NCBI GenBank assembly: GCA_902522015.1
Contig: CABYTX010000006.1
Coordinates: forward strand, 1 to 45,301
Direction: 5' to 3'
DNA from: an uncultured Alphaproteobacteria bacterium
Lineage (GTDB): Bacteria > Pseudomonadota > Alphaproteobacteria > HIMB59 > GCA-002718135
Length of the DNA stretch: 45,301 bases
This document shows, piece after piece, positions 30,775-39,848 of the stretch. The notes beneath the pieces were generated by a model. It was not told the DNA's origin. It searched no databases and worked only from the letters and a program-made list of their open reading frames with translations. Position numbers and translations under genes: made by a program. Positions within the stretch are counted from its first letter, which is position 1, and each line of letters begins with the position of its first letter.

Positions 30775-31628
30775 AGGTAAAAGTAGCAACATCACAATTT
30801 AAGGCTTTTAAAGGAGACTTTGAAGCTAATTTAAACAAAGCAATTAGTTTAGTTGAAAAAGCTTCAAATGAGAATGTTGATATTTTACTTCTGCAAGAAT
30901 TATTTCAAGATTATTATTTTTGTTCAACAAAAAATGATAAATTTTTTGATCTTGCAATTGATTTTCCTTCCCATCCAATGTTCGAAAAATTATCTAATAT
31001 TTGTAAAGATAAAAAGATTTCATTACCAATTAGTTTTTTTCAAAAAAAGGAAAATAAGTTTTTTAACTCTCTAGTTATGATTGATTCTTTCGGTAAAATA
31101 AGTGAAGTTTATAATAAATCTCACATCCCTGAAGGGCCTGGATATAATGAAAAGTATTATTTTGAAAAAGGCAACACAGGTTTTATGATTTTTGACACCC
31201 CTCTGGCAAAAGTTGGCTGTGCAATTTGTTGGGATCAGTGGTTTCCTGAATGTGCAAGAATACTAACATTGAAAGGAGCAGATTTAATTTTTTATCCATC
31301 AGCAATTGGCTCTGAGCCACACATGCCTGAACTAAATTCCAGGGATCATTGGATTAATACAATGGTAGGACATGCTGCTGCAAATCAAATTCCTATAATA
31401 ACCTCGAATAGAATAGGGAAGGAGGTCGAAGCAGATATTGAATTAAATTTTTATGGTAATTCTTTTATACTGGATCATCTTGGAAATGTAATAAACCGTA
31501 TGAATGATAAGGATGAGGGAATAATAACTGCGACTTTAGATTTGTTAATTTCAAGAGAATATAGAAAATTATGGGGTAACTTTAGAGACAGAAGACCCGA
31601 TCTATATAAAAAAATTCTCGATTTTTAA
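30771..31628 (+). CDS. aguB: N-carbamoylputrescine amidase (nitrilase superfamily)
   Basis: ILLLQELFQDYYFC, GCAICWDQWFPECARILTLKGADLIFYPSAIGSEP; ATGA overlap with aguA (start refined from 30744). Confidence 0.93.
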   Translation: MKVKVATSQFKAFKGDFEANLNKAISLVEKASNENVDILLLQELFQDYYFCSTKNDKFFDLAIDFPSHPMFEKLSNICKDKKISLPISFFQKKENKFFNSLVMIDSFGKISEVYNKSHIPEGPGYNEKYYFEKGNTGFMIFDTPLAKVGCAICWDQWFPECARILTLKGADLIFYPSAIGSEPHMPELNSRDHWINTMVGHAAANQIPIITSNRIGKEVEADIELNFYGNSFILDHLGNVINRMNDKDEGIITATLDLLISREYRKLWGNFRDRRPDLYKKILDF

Positions 31629-31668
31629 TTTATTTTATTTAATGTAATTTTTATTTAGGAGGGGAATA

Positions 31669-32715
31669 ATGCTTAAGTATTTTATATCTCTATTAGTTTT
31701 AATTTCTTTTTCAGCTCAGGCTAAAGAAGAATTATTTATTTACAATTGGTCTGACTATATTGCCGAAGATACAATTGAAAATTTCGAAAATGAATTTGGC
31801 ATTGATGTAACTTATGATGTTTTTGATTCTAACGAAGTTCTTGAAGCTAAACTTTTAGCTGGTGGGTCTGGCTATGATATTGTCGTGCCTTCTGGTTCTT
31901 TTTTAGAAAACCAAATCAAGGCAGGAGTTTTTCAAAAACTTGATAAATCTGAATTATCGAACTTAGGAAATTTAGATCCTGAAGTTTTATCAAAGATAGA
32001 TGCTCATGATCCAGGCGGTCAGTATTCAGTAAACTACATGTACGGCACAACTGGCATTGGTTACAATACTGATAAGGTGGATGAAGATGAAGTTACTAGT
32101 TGGAGTGTTTTATTTGACCCAGCTATAGCTTCTAAATATGAGGATTGTGGTATAGCAATGTTAGATGCACCATCTGAAGTAATGGAAATTGCCTTAAAAT
32201 ATGTAGGTAAAGATCCTAATACTGAAGACGAAAATGATTATAAGGCTGCTCTTTCAATGTTGCAGGAAATTAGACCTTTCATTAGGTATTTTGATTCCTC
32301 TCAATATATTGATGATCTCGCTAATGGTGAAATTTGTCTAGCTATGGGATGGTCAGGTGATGTTTTTATTGCTGCTTACGAAGAAATAGAACCAGTTTGG
32401 TATTCTATACCTTCAGAAGGAACAGTAATTTGGTTTGATATGATGGCAATTCCAGCTGATGCAAAAAATGTTTTAAATGCACATAAGTTTATAAATTATA
32501 TTTTGCGCCCTGAAGTTGCTGCAGATATTACTAACTATGTTTGGTATTCTAACCCAAACAAAGCAGCTAATGAGCTAGTTGATCCAGAAATTTTAGGAGA
32601 CCCAGCTATTTATCCAGATGAAGCAACTTTAAGTATGCTATTTGCTGATACTGCTGACTCACCTAAAAAAGCACAATTATCAACTAAATATTTTAATAAA
32701 TTTAAATCAAATTAA
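31669..32715 (+). CDS. Polyamine ABC transporter substrate-binding protein (PotF-like)
   Basis: Signal peptide, EELFIYNWSDYIAEDTIENFENEFGIDVTYDVFDSNEVLEAKLLAGGSGYDIVVPS. Confidence 0.93.
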   Translation: MLKYFISLLVLISFSAQAKEELFIYNWSDYIAEDTIENFENEFGIDVTYDVFDSNEVLEAKLLAGGSGYDIVVPSGSFLENQIKAGVFQKLDKSELSNLGNLDPEVLSKIDAHDPGGQYSVNYMYGTTGIGYNTDKVDEDEVTSWSVLFDPAIASKYEDCGIAMLDAPSEVMEIALKYVGKDPNTEDENDYKAALSMLQEIRPFIRYFDSSQYIDDLANGEICLAMGWSGDVFIAAYEEIEPVWYSIPSEGTVIWFDMMAIPADAKNVLNAHKFINYILRPEVAADITNYVWYSNPNKAANELVDPEILGDPAIYPDEATLSMLFADTADSPKKAQLSTKYFNKFKSN

Positions 32716-32730
32716 AAAATATACTTCATT

Positions 32731-32760
32731 TCAGCACTAATATATTAATATTAGTGCTGA
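32731..32760 (+). other. Intercistronic stem-loop between PotF-like and PotG-like genes
   Basis: Perfect 13-bp inverted repeat TCAGCACTAATAT-ATTA-ATATTAGTGCTGA, ending 6 nt before the next ATG. Confidence 0.85.
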
Positions 32761-32766
32761 TTTAAG

Positions 32767-33834
32767 ATGGATAATAATTTTCTTGTAATTGAAAATATTT
32801 CTAAATCTTTTGGAGATAACAAAGTTTTAGAAAATATTAATTTAAATATATCAAAATCTGAATTTTTTGGTCTCTTAGGATCTTCTGGTTCAGGCAAAAC
32901 TACCTTACTAAGAATATTAGGTGGATTTGAGAAGCCGGATACAGGACGTGTAATACTCGATGGAATAGACATAACAAACCTTGAGCCTTTTAATAGGCCA
33001 TTAAACTACATGTTTCAATCGTATGCTTTATTTCCTCATTTAAACGTATTTAATAATTTAGCTTTTGGAATAAAAGAAAATTTTACCCAAAAAGAAATTG
33101 AAATAAACGTAAGAAATATTGCCGAACTTTTATCTATTGAACATTTATTAAATAGAAGAATTAAGCAATTATCAGGTGGAGAGCAGCAACGAGTTGCCCT
33201 TGGAAGGTGCTTAATAAAAAAACCTAAGTTATTATTATTAGATGAGCCTCTTGCGGCACTAGATAAAAAACTAAGATCAAAAACACAATTAGAGTTAACA
33301 ACACTCCAAAAGAAACTAAAAATTACATTTGTTTTTGTCACCCATGATCAGGAAGAAGCAATGTCCTTATCTGATAGAATGGCAATAATGAAGAATGGTC
33401 TTATTTTGGAATGTTCGAGCCCTGAAGAGATTTATGAAAATCCTAAAAGTCTTTATACTGCCAATTTTATAGGAATTGCAAATATAATTGAGATTTATAA
33501 GAAAGATGAAAATTTTTATTCTGATGATTTAGGTATAAATTTTAAATTAAACAAAGAATTAAAAAATACAAAAACTAATATTTTACTAAGACCAGAGAAA
33601 ATAAAAATTCAATCAATAAATAATTTGAAAACAAGTTCATTTAATTCCTTTAGTGGAGAAATTTTAGAAAAATCATATTTGGGAAGCTTTACACGTTATG
33701 AAATTAAAATTAAAAATATGATAATTTCAGTTTTAGATCAGAATTTTAACTCCAACTCAAATTATAATTTCCCAAAAGGGGAGAAAGTCATTTGTACTTG
33801 GGAAAGTGAATCAATTAAGGTTTTAGAGGATTAA
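32767..33834 (+). CDS. Polyamine ABC transporter ATP-binding protein (PotG/PotA-like)
   Basis: LGSSGSGKTTLLRILGGFEKPDTGRV, LSGGEQQRVALGR, LLLLDEPLAALD. Confidence 0.95.
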   Translation: MDNNFLVIENISKSFGDNKVLENINLNISKSEFFGLLGSSGSGKTTLLRILGGFEKPDTGRVILDGIDITNLEPFNRPLNYMFQSYALFPHLNVFNNLAFGIKENFTQKEIEINVRNIAELLSIEHLLNRRIKQLSGGEQQRVALGRCLIKKPKLLLLDEPLAALDKKLRSKTQLELTTLQKKLKITFVFVTHDQEEAMSLSDRMAIMKNGLILECSSPEEIYENPKSLYTANFIGIANIIEIYKKDENFYSDDLGINFKLNKELKNTKTNILLRPEKIKIQSINNLKTSSFNSFSGEILEKSYLGSFTRYEIKIKNMIISVLDQNFNSNSNYNFPKGEKVICTWESESIKVLED

Positions 33835-34722
33835 TTGAAAAATAAATTATTTGAAAAATATTTTGTTTTTAGTCCTTATTTTTGGCTTGTTCTATTTTTT
33901 TTTATACCATTAGCTATAATTTTTAAAATATCAATTTCGGTATCAGAATGGGGGATGCCTCCTTATCAAGATATTTTTCTTTTTGATAATGGATTTAAGA
34001 TCAATACTACATTTGAAAACTATGTTTATATATTTAGTGATTATTACTACATTGGATCTTTTGTAAACTCTTTGATACTAGCTCTAATATCTACTTTTTT
34101 TAGTTTACTTATTGGGTTCCCATTAGCTTTTTATATTGCGACTTCAAATATCAGATTAAGAAATATCCTATTAGTTTTAGTAGTTATTCCATTTTGGTCA
34201 TCATTTTTATTAAGAGTATATGCATGGAAAATAATTTTACAGAATAATGGAATCTTAAATTTAATACTTCTAAACCTAGGCATAATATCAGAACCACTTC
34301 AATTATTATACAATCAATATGCTGTTATCATTGGAATTGTATACACTTATTTACCTTTGATGATTTTACCACTCTATGGATACTTAAATAAATTTGACTT
34401 AAATTTAATTGAAGCATCAAAAGATTTAGGATTAAATCGTATTAAAACCTTTTTTAAAGTTATTCTTCCTTTGTCTGTTCCAGGAATTGTTGCTGGATCT
34501 TTATTAGTTTTTATACCTGTTGTTGGAGAATTTATTATACCTGAAATGTTAGGTGGTAGTGATAGATTGTATTATGGAAAAATATTATGGGAGGAATTCT
34601 TTGTTAATAGAAATTGGCCCGGTGCTAGTGCCTTAGCTTTTAGTGGAATTATTATTTTGGTTTTGCCAATTGTTTTTTTTCAAATACTTTATTCTCGTTG
34701 GAGTCAAAAAATTGAAATCTAG
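33835..34722 (+). CDS. Polyamine ABC transporter permease (PotH-like; TTG start)
   Basis: Multi-TM; EASKDLGLNRIKTFFKVILPLSVPGIVAGSLLVFIPVVGEFIIPEMLGG. Confidence 0.93.
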   Translation: MKNKLFEKYFVFSPYFWLVLFFFIPLAIIFKISISVSEWGMPPYQDIFLFDNGFKINTTFENYVYIFSDYYYIGSFVNSLILALISTFFSLLIGFPLAFYIATSNIRLRNILLVLVVIPFWSSFLLRVYAWKIILQNNGILNLILLNLGIISEPLQLLYNQYAVIIGIVYTYLPLMILPLYGYLNKFDLNLIEASKDLGLNRIKTFFKVILPLSVPGIVAGSLLVFIPVVGEFIIPEMLGGSDRLYYGKILWEEFFVNRNWPGASALAFSGIIILVLPIVFFQILYSRWSQKIEI

Positions 34723-35506
34723 TTTAATCAAAAGTACAGTTATTTTTTTAGGTTTATTTTTTTTATATTTCCCAATTTTAGTTTTAATTTTTTACTCATT
34801 TAATGAAAATAAGAGAGTAATGGTTTGGAAAGGATTTTCTTTAAGATGGTACAATGAATTATTTAATAATGAACAAATAATTGAGGCATTTATTATTAGT
34901 ATTAAAATTGCAGCTTTGTCTGCAACTTTTGCTACAATTTTAGGAGTTATGATTGGATATTCACTTGTAAGAATAAGAAAAATTCCTTTTAAATCATTCT
35001 ATATTTTTCTTTCTTCAACACCTCTGGTTTTACCAGAATTAATTTTAGGTCTTTCAATGTTACTTTTTTTTATAAGCTTAAATAATGTAATTGGATTTCC
35101 ATCATCTAGAGGACAAATAACTATTTTTATATCGCACGTTACTTTTTGTATTGCATTTGTCGCAATTATTATTCAAGCAAGATTAACTGACTTTAACAAA
35201 AATATTGAGGAAGCTGCGATGGATCTAGGCTATAATTATACAAAGGTACTCTATAAGATAACTTTACCAATAATTTTGCCTTCTATTATTGCTGGTTGGT
35301 TATTAGCTTTTACAATTTCTTTAGATGATCTAGTTGTTGCGAGTTTTACTACTGGGCCTGGAGCTAACACATTGCCAATTGTAGTTTTTTCTAAAGTTAG
35401 ATTAGGATTGAGTCCTGAAGTAAACGCATTATCAGCAATTTTAATGTTTGCTTTAATAATAATTGGTTTATTTTATTTTTATTTTAATAAAAAATTTAAA
35501 CATTAA
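34712..35506 (+). CDS. Polyamine ABC transporter permease (PotI-like; TTG start proposed)
   Basis: EEAAMDLGYNYTKVLYKITLPIILPSIIAGWLLAFTISLDDLVVASFTTGPGANTLP; track ORF starts at 34643 but in-frame TTG at 34712 fits better. Confidence 0.92.
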   Translation: MKSSLIKSTVIFLGLFFLYFPILVLIFYSFNENKRVMVWKGFSLRWYNELFNNEQIIEAFIISIKIAALSATFATILGVMIGYSLVRIRKIPFKSFYIFLSSTPLVLPELILGLSMLLFFISLNNVIGFPSSRGQITIFISHVTFCIAFVAIIIQARLTDFNKNIEEAAMDLGYNYTKVLYKITLPIILPSIIAGWLLAFTISLDDLVVASFTTGPGANTLPIVVFSKVRLGLSPEVNALSAILMFALIIIGLFYFYFNKKFKH

Positions 35507-36863
35507 GTAATAAATATTCTCGCTCCCAAGAACTTATTACTGATAAATAAGCTTGATACTCAACTCTTCTTATCGCAGCAATCGACCTTACAAATTTTTC
35601 GTTAAATATAGATTTTATATCTTCATCATTTTCAAAGAGAGTTAACGATTCATCCATATTTTTAGGTAAATTAGAATTTTTATCTTTAAATGCACTATCT
35701 TTAGTTTCTGGATTTGGTTTTAAATTGTTTTTCATTCCTAAATATCCTGAAGCTAAATTAGCTGCAAAAACAAGATATGGGTTTGTATCAGATCCAGGAA
35801 TTCTATTTTCAATACGTATATTCCTCTCCTCAATTGATGGAATTCTAAAACCACAACTTCTATTACCTATTCCCCATTTAACATTTTTAGGAGCACCCCA
35901 AGTTGCAAACAATCTTCTAAATGAATTTATATTTGGAGCGTATATAGGCATTAATAATGGAGTATATTTTTCCAACCCACCTAAATAATTTTTCATTTTT
36001 TTTGAAATTTTAGATGATTGATTAAAAAAAATATTTTTATTTTTTTCATTATATATCGATTGATGTATGTGCATTGCACTACCTGGTTGGTTCTCCATAG
36101 GTTTTGCCATAAATGTTGCATGAAGTTTATGTTTCAAAGCCGACTGTCTTAGAGTTCGTTTAAATAAAAATACCTGATCTGCTAGATCTAAAGGATCACC
36201 ATGCTGAAAATTAATTTCCATCTGAGCTGAACCAGATTCATGGTTAATAGTATCAATTTCAATATTTTGTGCTTCACAATAATTATATACATCTTCAAAA
36301 AGATGATCAAATTCGTTAACAGCATCTATACCCAAGGCTTGCTTACCTGTTTCTTGTCTACCTGATTGACCCACTGGCACTTCAAGAGGATAATCTGAGT
36401 CAGCATTAGGTTTTACTAAATAAAATTCTAACTCTGGTGAAACAATTGGAGTTAATTTATCTTTTTTATAAAGTTTAAGAATATTTTTTAGAGCATTCCT
36501 ACTAGAATTTATAACATCATCTCCGTTAAGATTTATTGCATCGCAGATAATTTGTGCAGTAGGGTCGTCGTACCATGGCACTACTCTCATTGTATTAAAA
36601 TCTGGTTTTAAAATTACATCAATGTCAGTTGGATTGTAAACACTTCTTGGTAAAGCACCGGCAGAGTCCTCAGTTGCATAATCTCCTGATATTGTTTGAA
36701 TAAAAGTTGACTGCGGTAATCTGTGACTTTCATCTTCCAGTCCTTTTAAAAATTTATTAGTTGGTAAAATTTTTCCCCTTGCTATACCTCCTAGATCTGG
36801 AACTAAACATTCAACTTCTGTAATAGAGTTTTCATGAAACCAATTTTGAAATTTTTCAATCAT
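35496..36863 (-). CDS. puuA: Glutamine synthetase family protein, probable gamma-glutamylputrescine synthetase
   Basis: PDLGGIARGKILP, SPELEFYLV, NHESGSAQMEINFQHGDPLDLADQVFLFKR; beside polyamine transport and puuB. Confidence 0.88.
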   Translation of the reverse strand: MIEKFQNWFHENSITEVECLVPDLGGIARGKILPTNKFLKGLEDESHRLPQSTFIQTISGDYATEDSAGALPRSVYNPTDIDVILKPDFNTMRVVPWYDDPTAQIICDAINLNGDDVINSSRNALKNILKLYKKDKLTPIVSPELEFYLVKPNADSDYPLEVPVGQSGRQETGKQALGIDAVNEFDHLFEDVYNYCEAQNIEIDTINHESGSAQMEINFQHGDPLDLADQVFLFKRTLRQSALKHKLHATFMAKPMENQPGSAMHIHQSIYNEKNKNIFFNQSSKISKKMKNYLGGLEKYTPLLMPIYAPNINSFRRLFATWGAPKNVKWGIGNRSCGFRIPSIEERNIRIENRIPGSDTNPYLVFAANLASGYLGMKNNLKPNPETKDSAFKDKNSNLPKNMDESLTLFENDEDIKSIFNEKFVRSIAAIRRVEYQAYLSVISSWEREYLLLNV

Positions 36864-36913
36864 ATTGAGACTGTTTGTTTACTAATTATTATTAAACCAT
36901 TAAAGATAAGTTA

Positions 36914-38236
36914 ATGTTTACTACAAAAAAAAGGACTTTTAATCAACATGATAATGAAAAAGAGAGTTTTTATAAATTTTCGGCACCTAATTTTCCTAAT
37001 CAAATTAAATTAAATGAGAATATTTCAACTGATGTATGTATTATTGGAGGTGGTTTAACAGGTATTTCTTCTGCATTAAATTTATCTAATCAAGGTTTAT
37101 CAATAACTATTTTGGAAGCAAACAAAGTTGGATCTGGTGCCTCTGGTAGGAATGGTGGTCAACTAGGAATTGGTATGAGAAAGGATCAATTCTACCTAGA
37201 AAAAAAATTTGGTATTGAAAAAGCAAAATTTTTTTGGAAAGTTGGATTAGATGCTGTTTCAAATGTAGTTAATTTAATTGAAAAATACAAAATTGATTGT
37301 GCTCTTAGACAAGGTGTTCTTCATGTTGGCAACACAAAAAAAGATTATAAATATTTTGAAGATGAAATTGAGCATATGCAGAAGAATTATAATTATAATA
37401 AATATGAATACTTTGATCACAATTCAATAAGAGATGAAGTTAATAGTGACAGATATTTTTCTGGGATGCTTTTAAAGGATTCTTATCATTTGAACCCATT
37501 AAAACTAACATATGGCTTAGCAGAACAGTGTTTAGCAAATGGTATAAATATATATGAAAATTCTCCAGCTGATAAAATTATTGATAATCAAAAAGAAGTT
37601 ATAATTCATTCTGGAAAAAATATTATTAAAACGAAGAAAGTAATTATCGGTTGTAATGGTTATCTTGATAATCTTTTAGGATCAAAAAGAAATTATTTTA
37701 TGCCTATAAACAATTATATTATTGCAACTGAACCTCTCGGAAAAGATCTGGCAACTAAATTAATCAAAAGAAATTGTGGCGTAATAGATTCTAGATTTAT
37801 GATTGATTATTATAGATTTTCAGAAGACTACAGACTTCTTTTTGGAGGACCTGAAACAATTACATCTCATTTTGTAAAAGATGCAAAGAGTTTTGTTTCT
37901 AAACGAATGTATAAAGTTTTTCCTGAATTAAAAAAATTTAAAATTGAATTTTCTTGGGGAGGCACCCTGGCAATATCGATTAATAGATTGCCTATTTTTG
38001 GAACTATAATGAATCAAAAGTTATATTATGCTCATGCTTACTCTGGGCATGGTTTAGCTATGAGTATTATGGGAGGAAAAATGGTAGCTGAAAAAATTTT
38101 AAATAAATCAAATAATTTTGATATGTTTGAGCAAATTAATCATTTTAAAATCCCAGGTGGCAACATGTTTAGAAGACCATTGTATTCTTCAGCCATTATT
38201 TATTATAGGTTAATGGATTATTTAAATAGATTGTAA
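36914..38236 (+). CDS. puuB: FAD-dependent oxidoreductase, probable gamma-glutamylputrescine oxidase
   Basis: DVCIIGGGLTGISSALNLSNQGLSITILEANKVGSGASGRNGGQ; divergent from puuA. Confidence 0.87.
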   Translation: MFTTKKRTFNQHDNEKESFYKFSAPNFPNQIKLNENISTDVCIIGGGLTGISSALNLSNQGLSITILEANKVGSGASGRNGGQLGIGMRKDQFYLEKKFGIEKAKFFWKVGLDAVSNVVNLIEKYKIDCALRQGVLHVGNTKKDYKYFEDEIEHMQKNYNYNKYEYFDHNSIRDEVNSDRYFSGMLLKDSYHLNPLKLTYGLAEQCLANGINIYENSPADKIIDNQKEVIIHSGKNIIKTKKVIIGCNGYLDNLLGSKRNYFMPINNYIIATEPLGKDLATKLIKRNCGVIDSRFMIDYYRFSEDYRLLFGGPETITSHFVKDAKSFVSKRMYKVFPELKKFKIEFSWGGTLAISINRLPIFGTIMNQKLYYAHAYSGHGLAMSIMGGKMVAEKILNKSNNFDMFEQINHFKIPGGNMFRRPLYSSAIIYYRLMDYLNRL

Positions 38237-39154
38237 TTACTTAATTGCTCTTCTTAATCTGTCATTTATAGTTTTGCCAAGCCCTTTATCAGGTATTTCT
38301 ACTACAGCAATTTTTTTGCATCTACTTTGATCTAATTTATGAAGATAATGATAAAAATTTTTTGCTGCTTCATTTAAATTTTTTTTATTACTCAAATTTA
38401 AATTAATTATTTTAGACTTTAATTTATTATTGCCAAAATTTAATAAACCTTCATTTTTTAGTATTCTCTTAGCATTCATTCTTATTGGCTTTAAAGTTGA
38501 ATAATGTTTTTTTAAATTACCAGGAGAAATAGATGATTTCTTTTTAATTTTTACTTTTGCATATTTATTTAGCTCTTCAACAGTTATGCTGCCATATCTT
38601 AATACTTCAATTTCATTATTGTTATCAATTCTAACAACTGTGGACTCTAGTCCATGAGAAGACTGTTTATCTTTTAAAACAAATATTTTTTTTACTAGAA
38701 TAGGATCGATATCCATAATATTGGTTACGGAAGTTCTTTCTGACAGATTAGCACTAGGGGCTGCAATAGGTAGGTCAAATAAAGTAATTAATTTTTTAGC
38801 CAATTTATTAGCAGGAATTCTGCAGCCAACTAAAGTTGAGTTTTTAGAGACTAATTTTGATATTTTAGAATTTTTCTTTTTTTTTAATATTATTGTCAAA
38901 GGACCAGGCCAGAATTTTGAACCTAATTTTTTTTCAAATTTATTTAAAATAAAATATTTTTCTATTTGTTTAATACTTTTAAAGTGACAGATAATTGGAT
39001 TACTCTTTGGTCTTTTTTTTACTTTAAAAATAGATTTTACAGCCTCATCATTTGTTGCATCTGCTCCAAGACCAAATACTGTTTCTGTGGGAAATATTAC
39101 AAGTTCTCCACTGCTTAATAAATTTTTTGCAATATCTAACTTATTTTTTTTCAT
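38237..39154 (-). CDS. tsaC: L-threonylcarbamoyladenylate synthase (Sua5/TsaC)
   Basis: GELVIFPTETVFGLGADATNDEAVKSIFKVKKRPKSNPIICH, CRIPANKLAKKLI, APSANLSERTSVT. Confidence 0.95.
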   Translation of the reverse strand: MKKNKLDIAKNLLSSGELVIFPTETVFGLGADATNDEAVKSIFKVKKRPKSNPIICHFKSIKQIEKYFILNKFEKKLGSKFWPGPLTIILKKKKNSKISKLVSKNSTLVGCRIPANKLAKKLITLFDLPIAAPSANLSERTSVTNIMDIDPILVKKIFVLKDKQSSHGLESTVVRIDNNNEIEVLRYGSITVEELNKYAKVKIKKKSSISPGNLKKHYSTLKPIRMNAKRILKNEGLLNFGNNKLKSKIINLNLSNKKNLNEAAKNFYHYLHKLDQSRCKKIAVVEIPDKGLGKTINDRLRRAIK

Positions 39155-39205
39155 ATTTTTTTATAAAATGTTTCCATCTATCTTTAAAATAGTTATTATC
39201 AATAC

Positions 39206-39844
39206 TTGTATATGGGAAAAGTTATAGCATTTTCGAATCAAAAAGGTGGTTCAGGTAAATCGACTCTTTCAGCAAATTTATCAGTTTTGTGGAGCAATAG
39301 TGGTTACAAAGTAGCTGTTATAGATGCTGATGCACAAAAAAGTCTATCATATTGGCTTGAAGCAAGAAAATCTTATTATGGTGAAGATGATATTGGAATA
39401 ACTCAATTAAACTTTGATATAAGGAATTTAATAGATGAAATTAAAGCCATAAAAAGAAAGTACGACTTTATAATAATTGATAGCCCTCCATCTATAACTT
39501 TTGAAACAATGCAGGTTGTAAAAGCTTCTGATAGAGTATTTGTTCCAGTACAACCAAGTCCAGTAGACTTAATGGCTACACTTCCTTTTTTAAAAATTGC
39601 AAAACAAGAAAGAAAAAATCCAATAATTATTCTTAATAGAGTGATGCCGAGAGCAAAATTAACTGACGCAATGATTTTGCGTTTAAGATACGCTGGTGCT
39701 AAAATTGCTCGCTCCCGACTGTCTAGCAAAGTATTATTTGCAGAAACATTCTCAGTTGGAAGGGGTGTAGTAGATATAAGTGTTACATCAGATGCTTCAA
39801 AAGAAATAATTAATGTTGGAAACGAAATTTTAAGAAATTTCTAA
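39206..39844 (+). CDS. ParA-family ATPase (orphan, no ParB in window)
   Basis: IAFSNQKGGSGKSTLSANLSVLW, DYDFIIIDSPPS-type switch. Confidence 0.9.
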   Translation: MYMGKVIAFSNQKGGSGKSTLSANLSVLWSNSGYKVAVIDADAQKSLSYWLEARKSYYGEDDIGITQLNFDIRNLIDEIKAIKRKYDFIIIDSPPSITFETMQVVKASDRVFVPVQPSPVDLMATLPFLKIAKQERKNPIIILNRVMPRAKLTDAMILRLRYAGAKIARSRLSSKVLFAETFSVGRGVVDISVTSDASKEIINVGNEILRNF

Positions 39845-39848
39845 ATTA

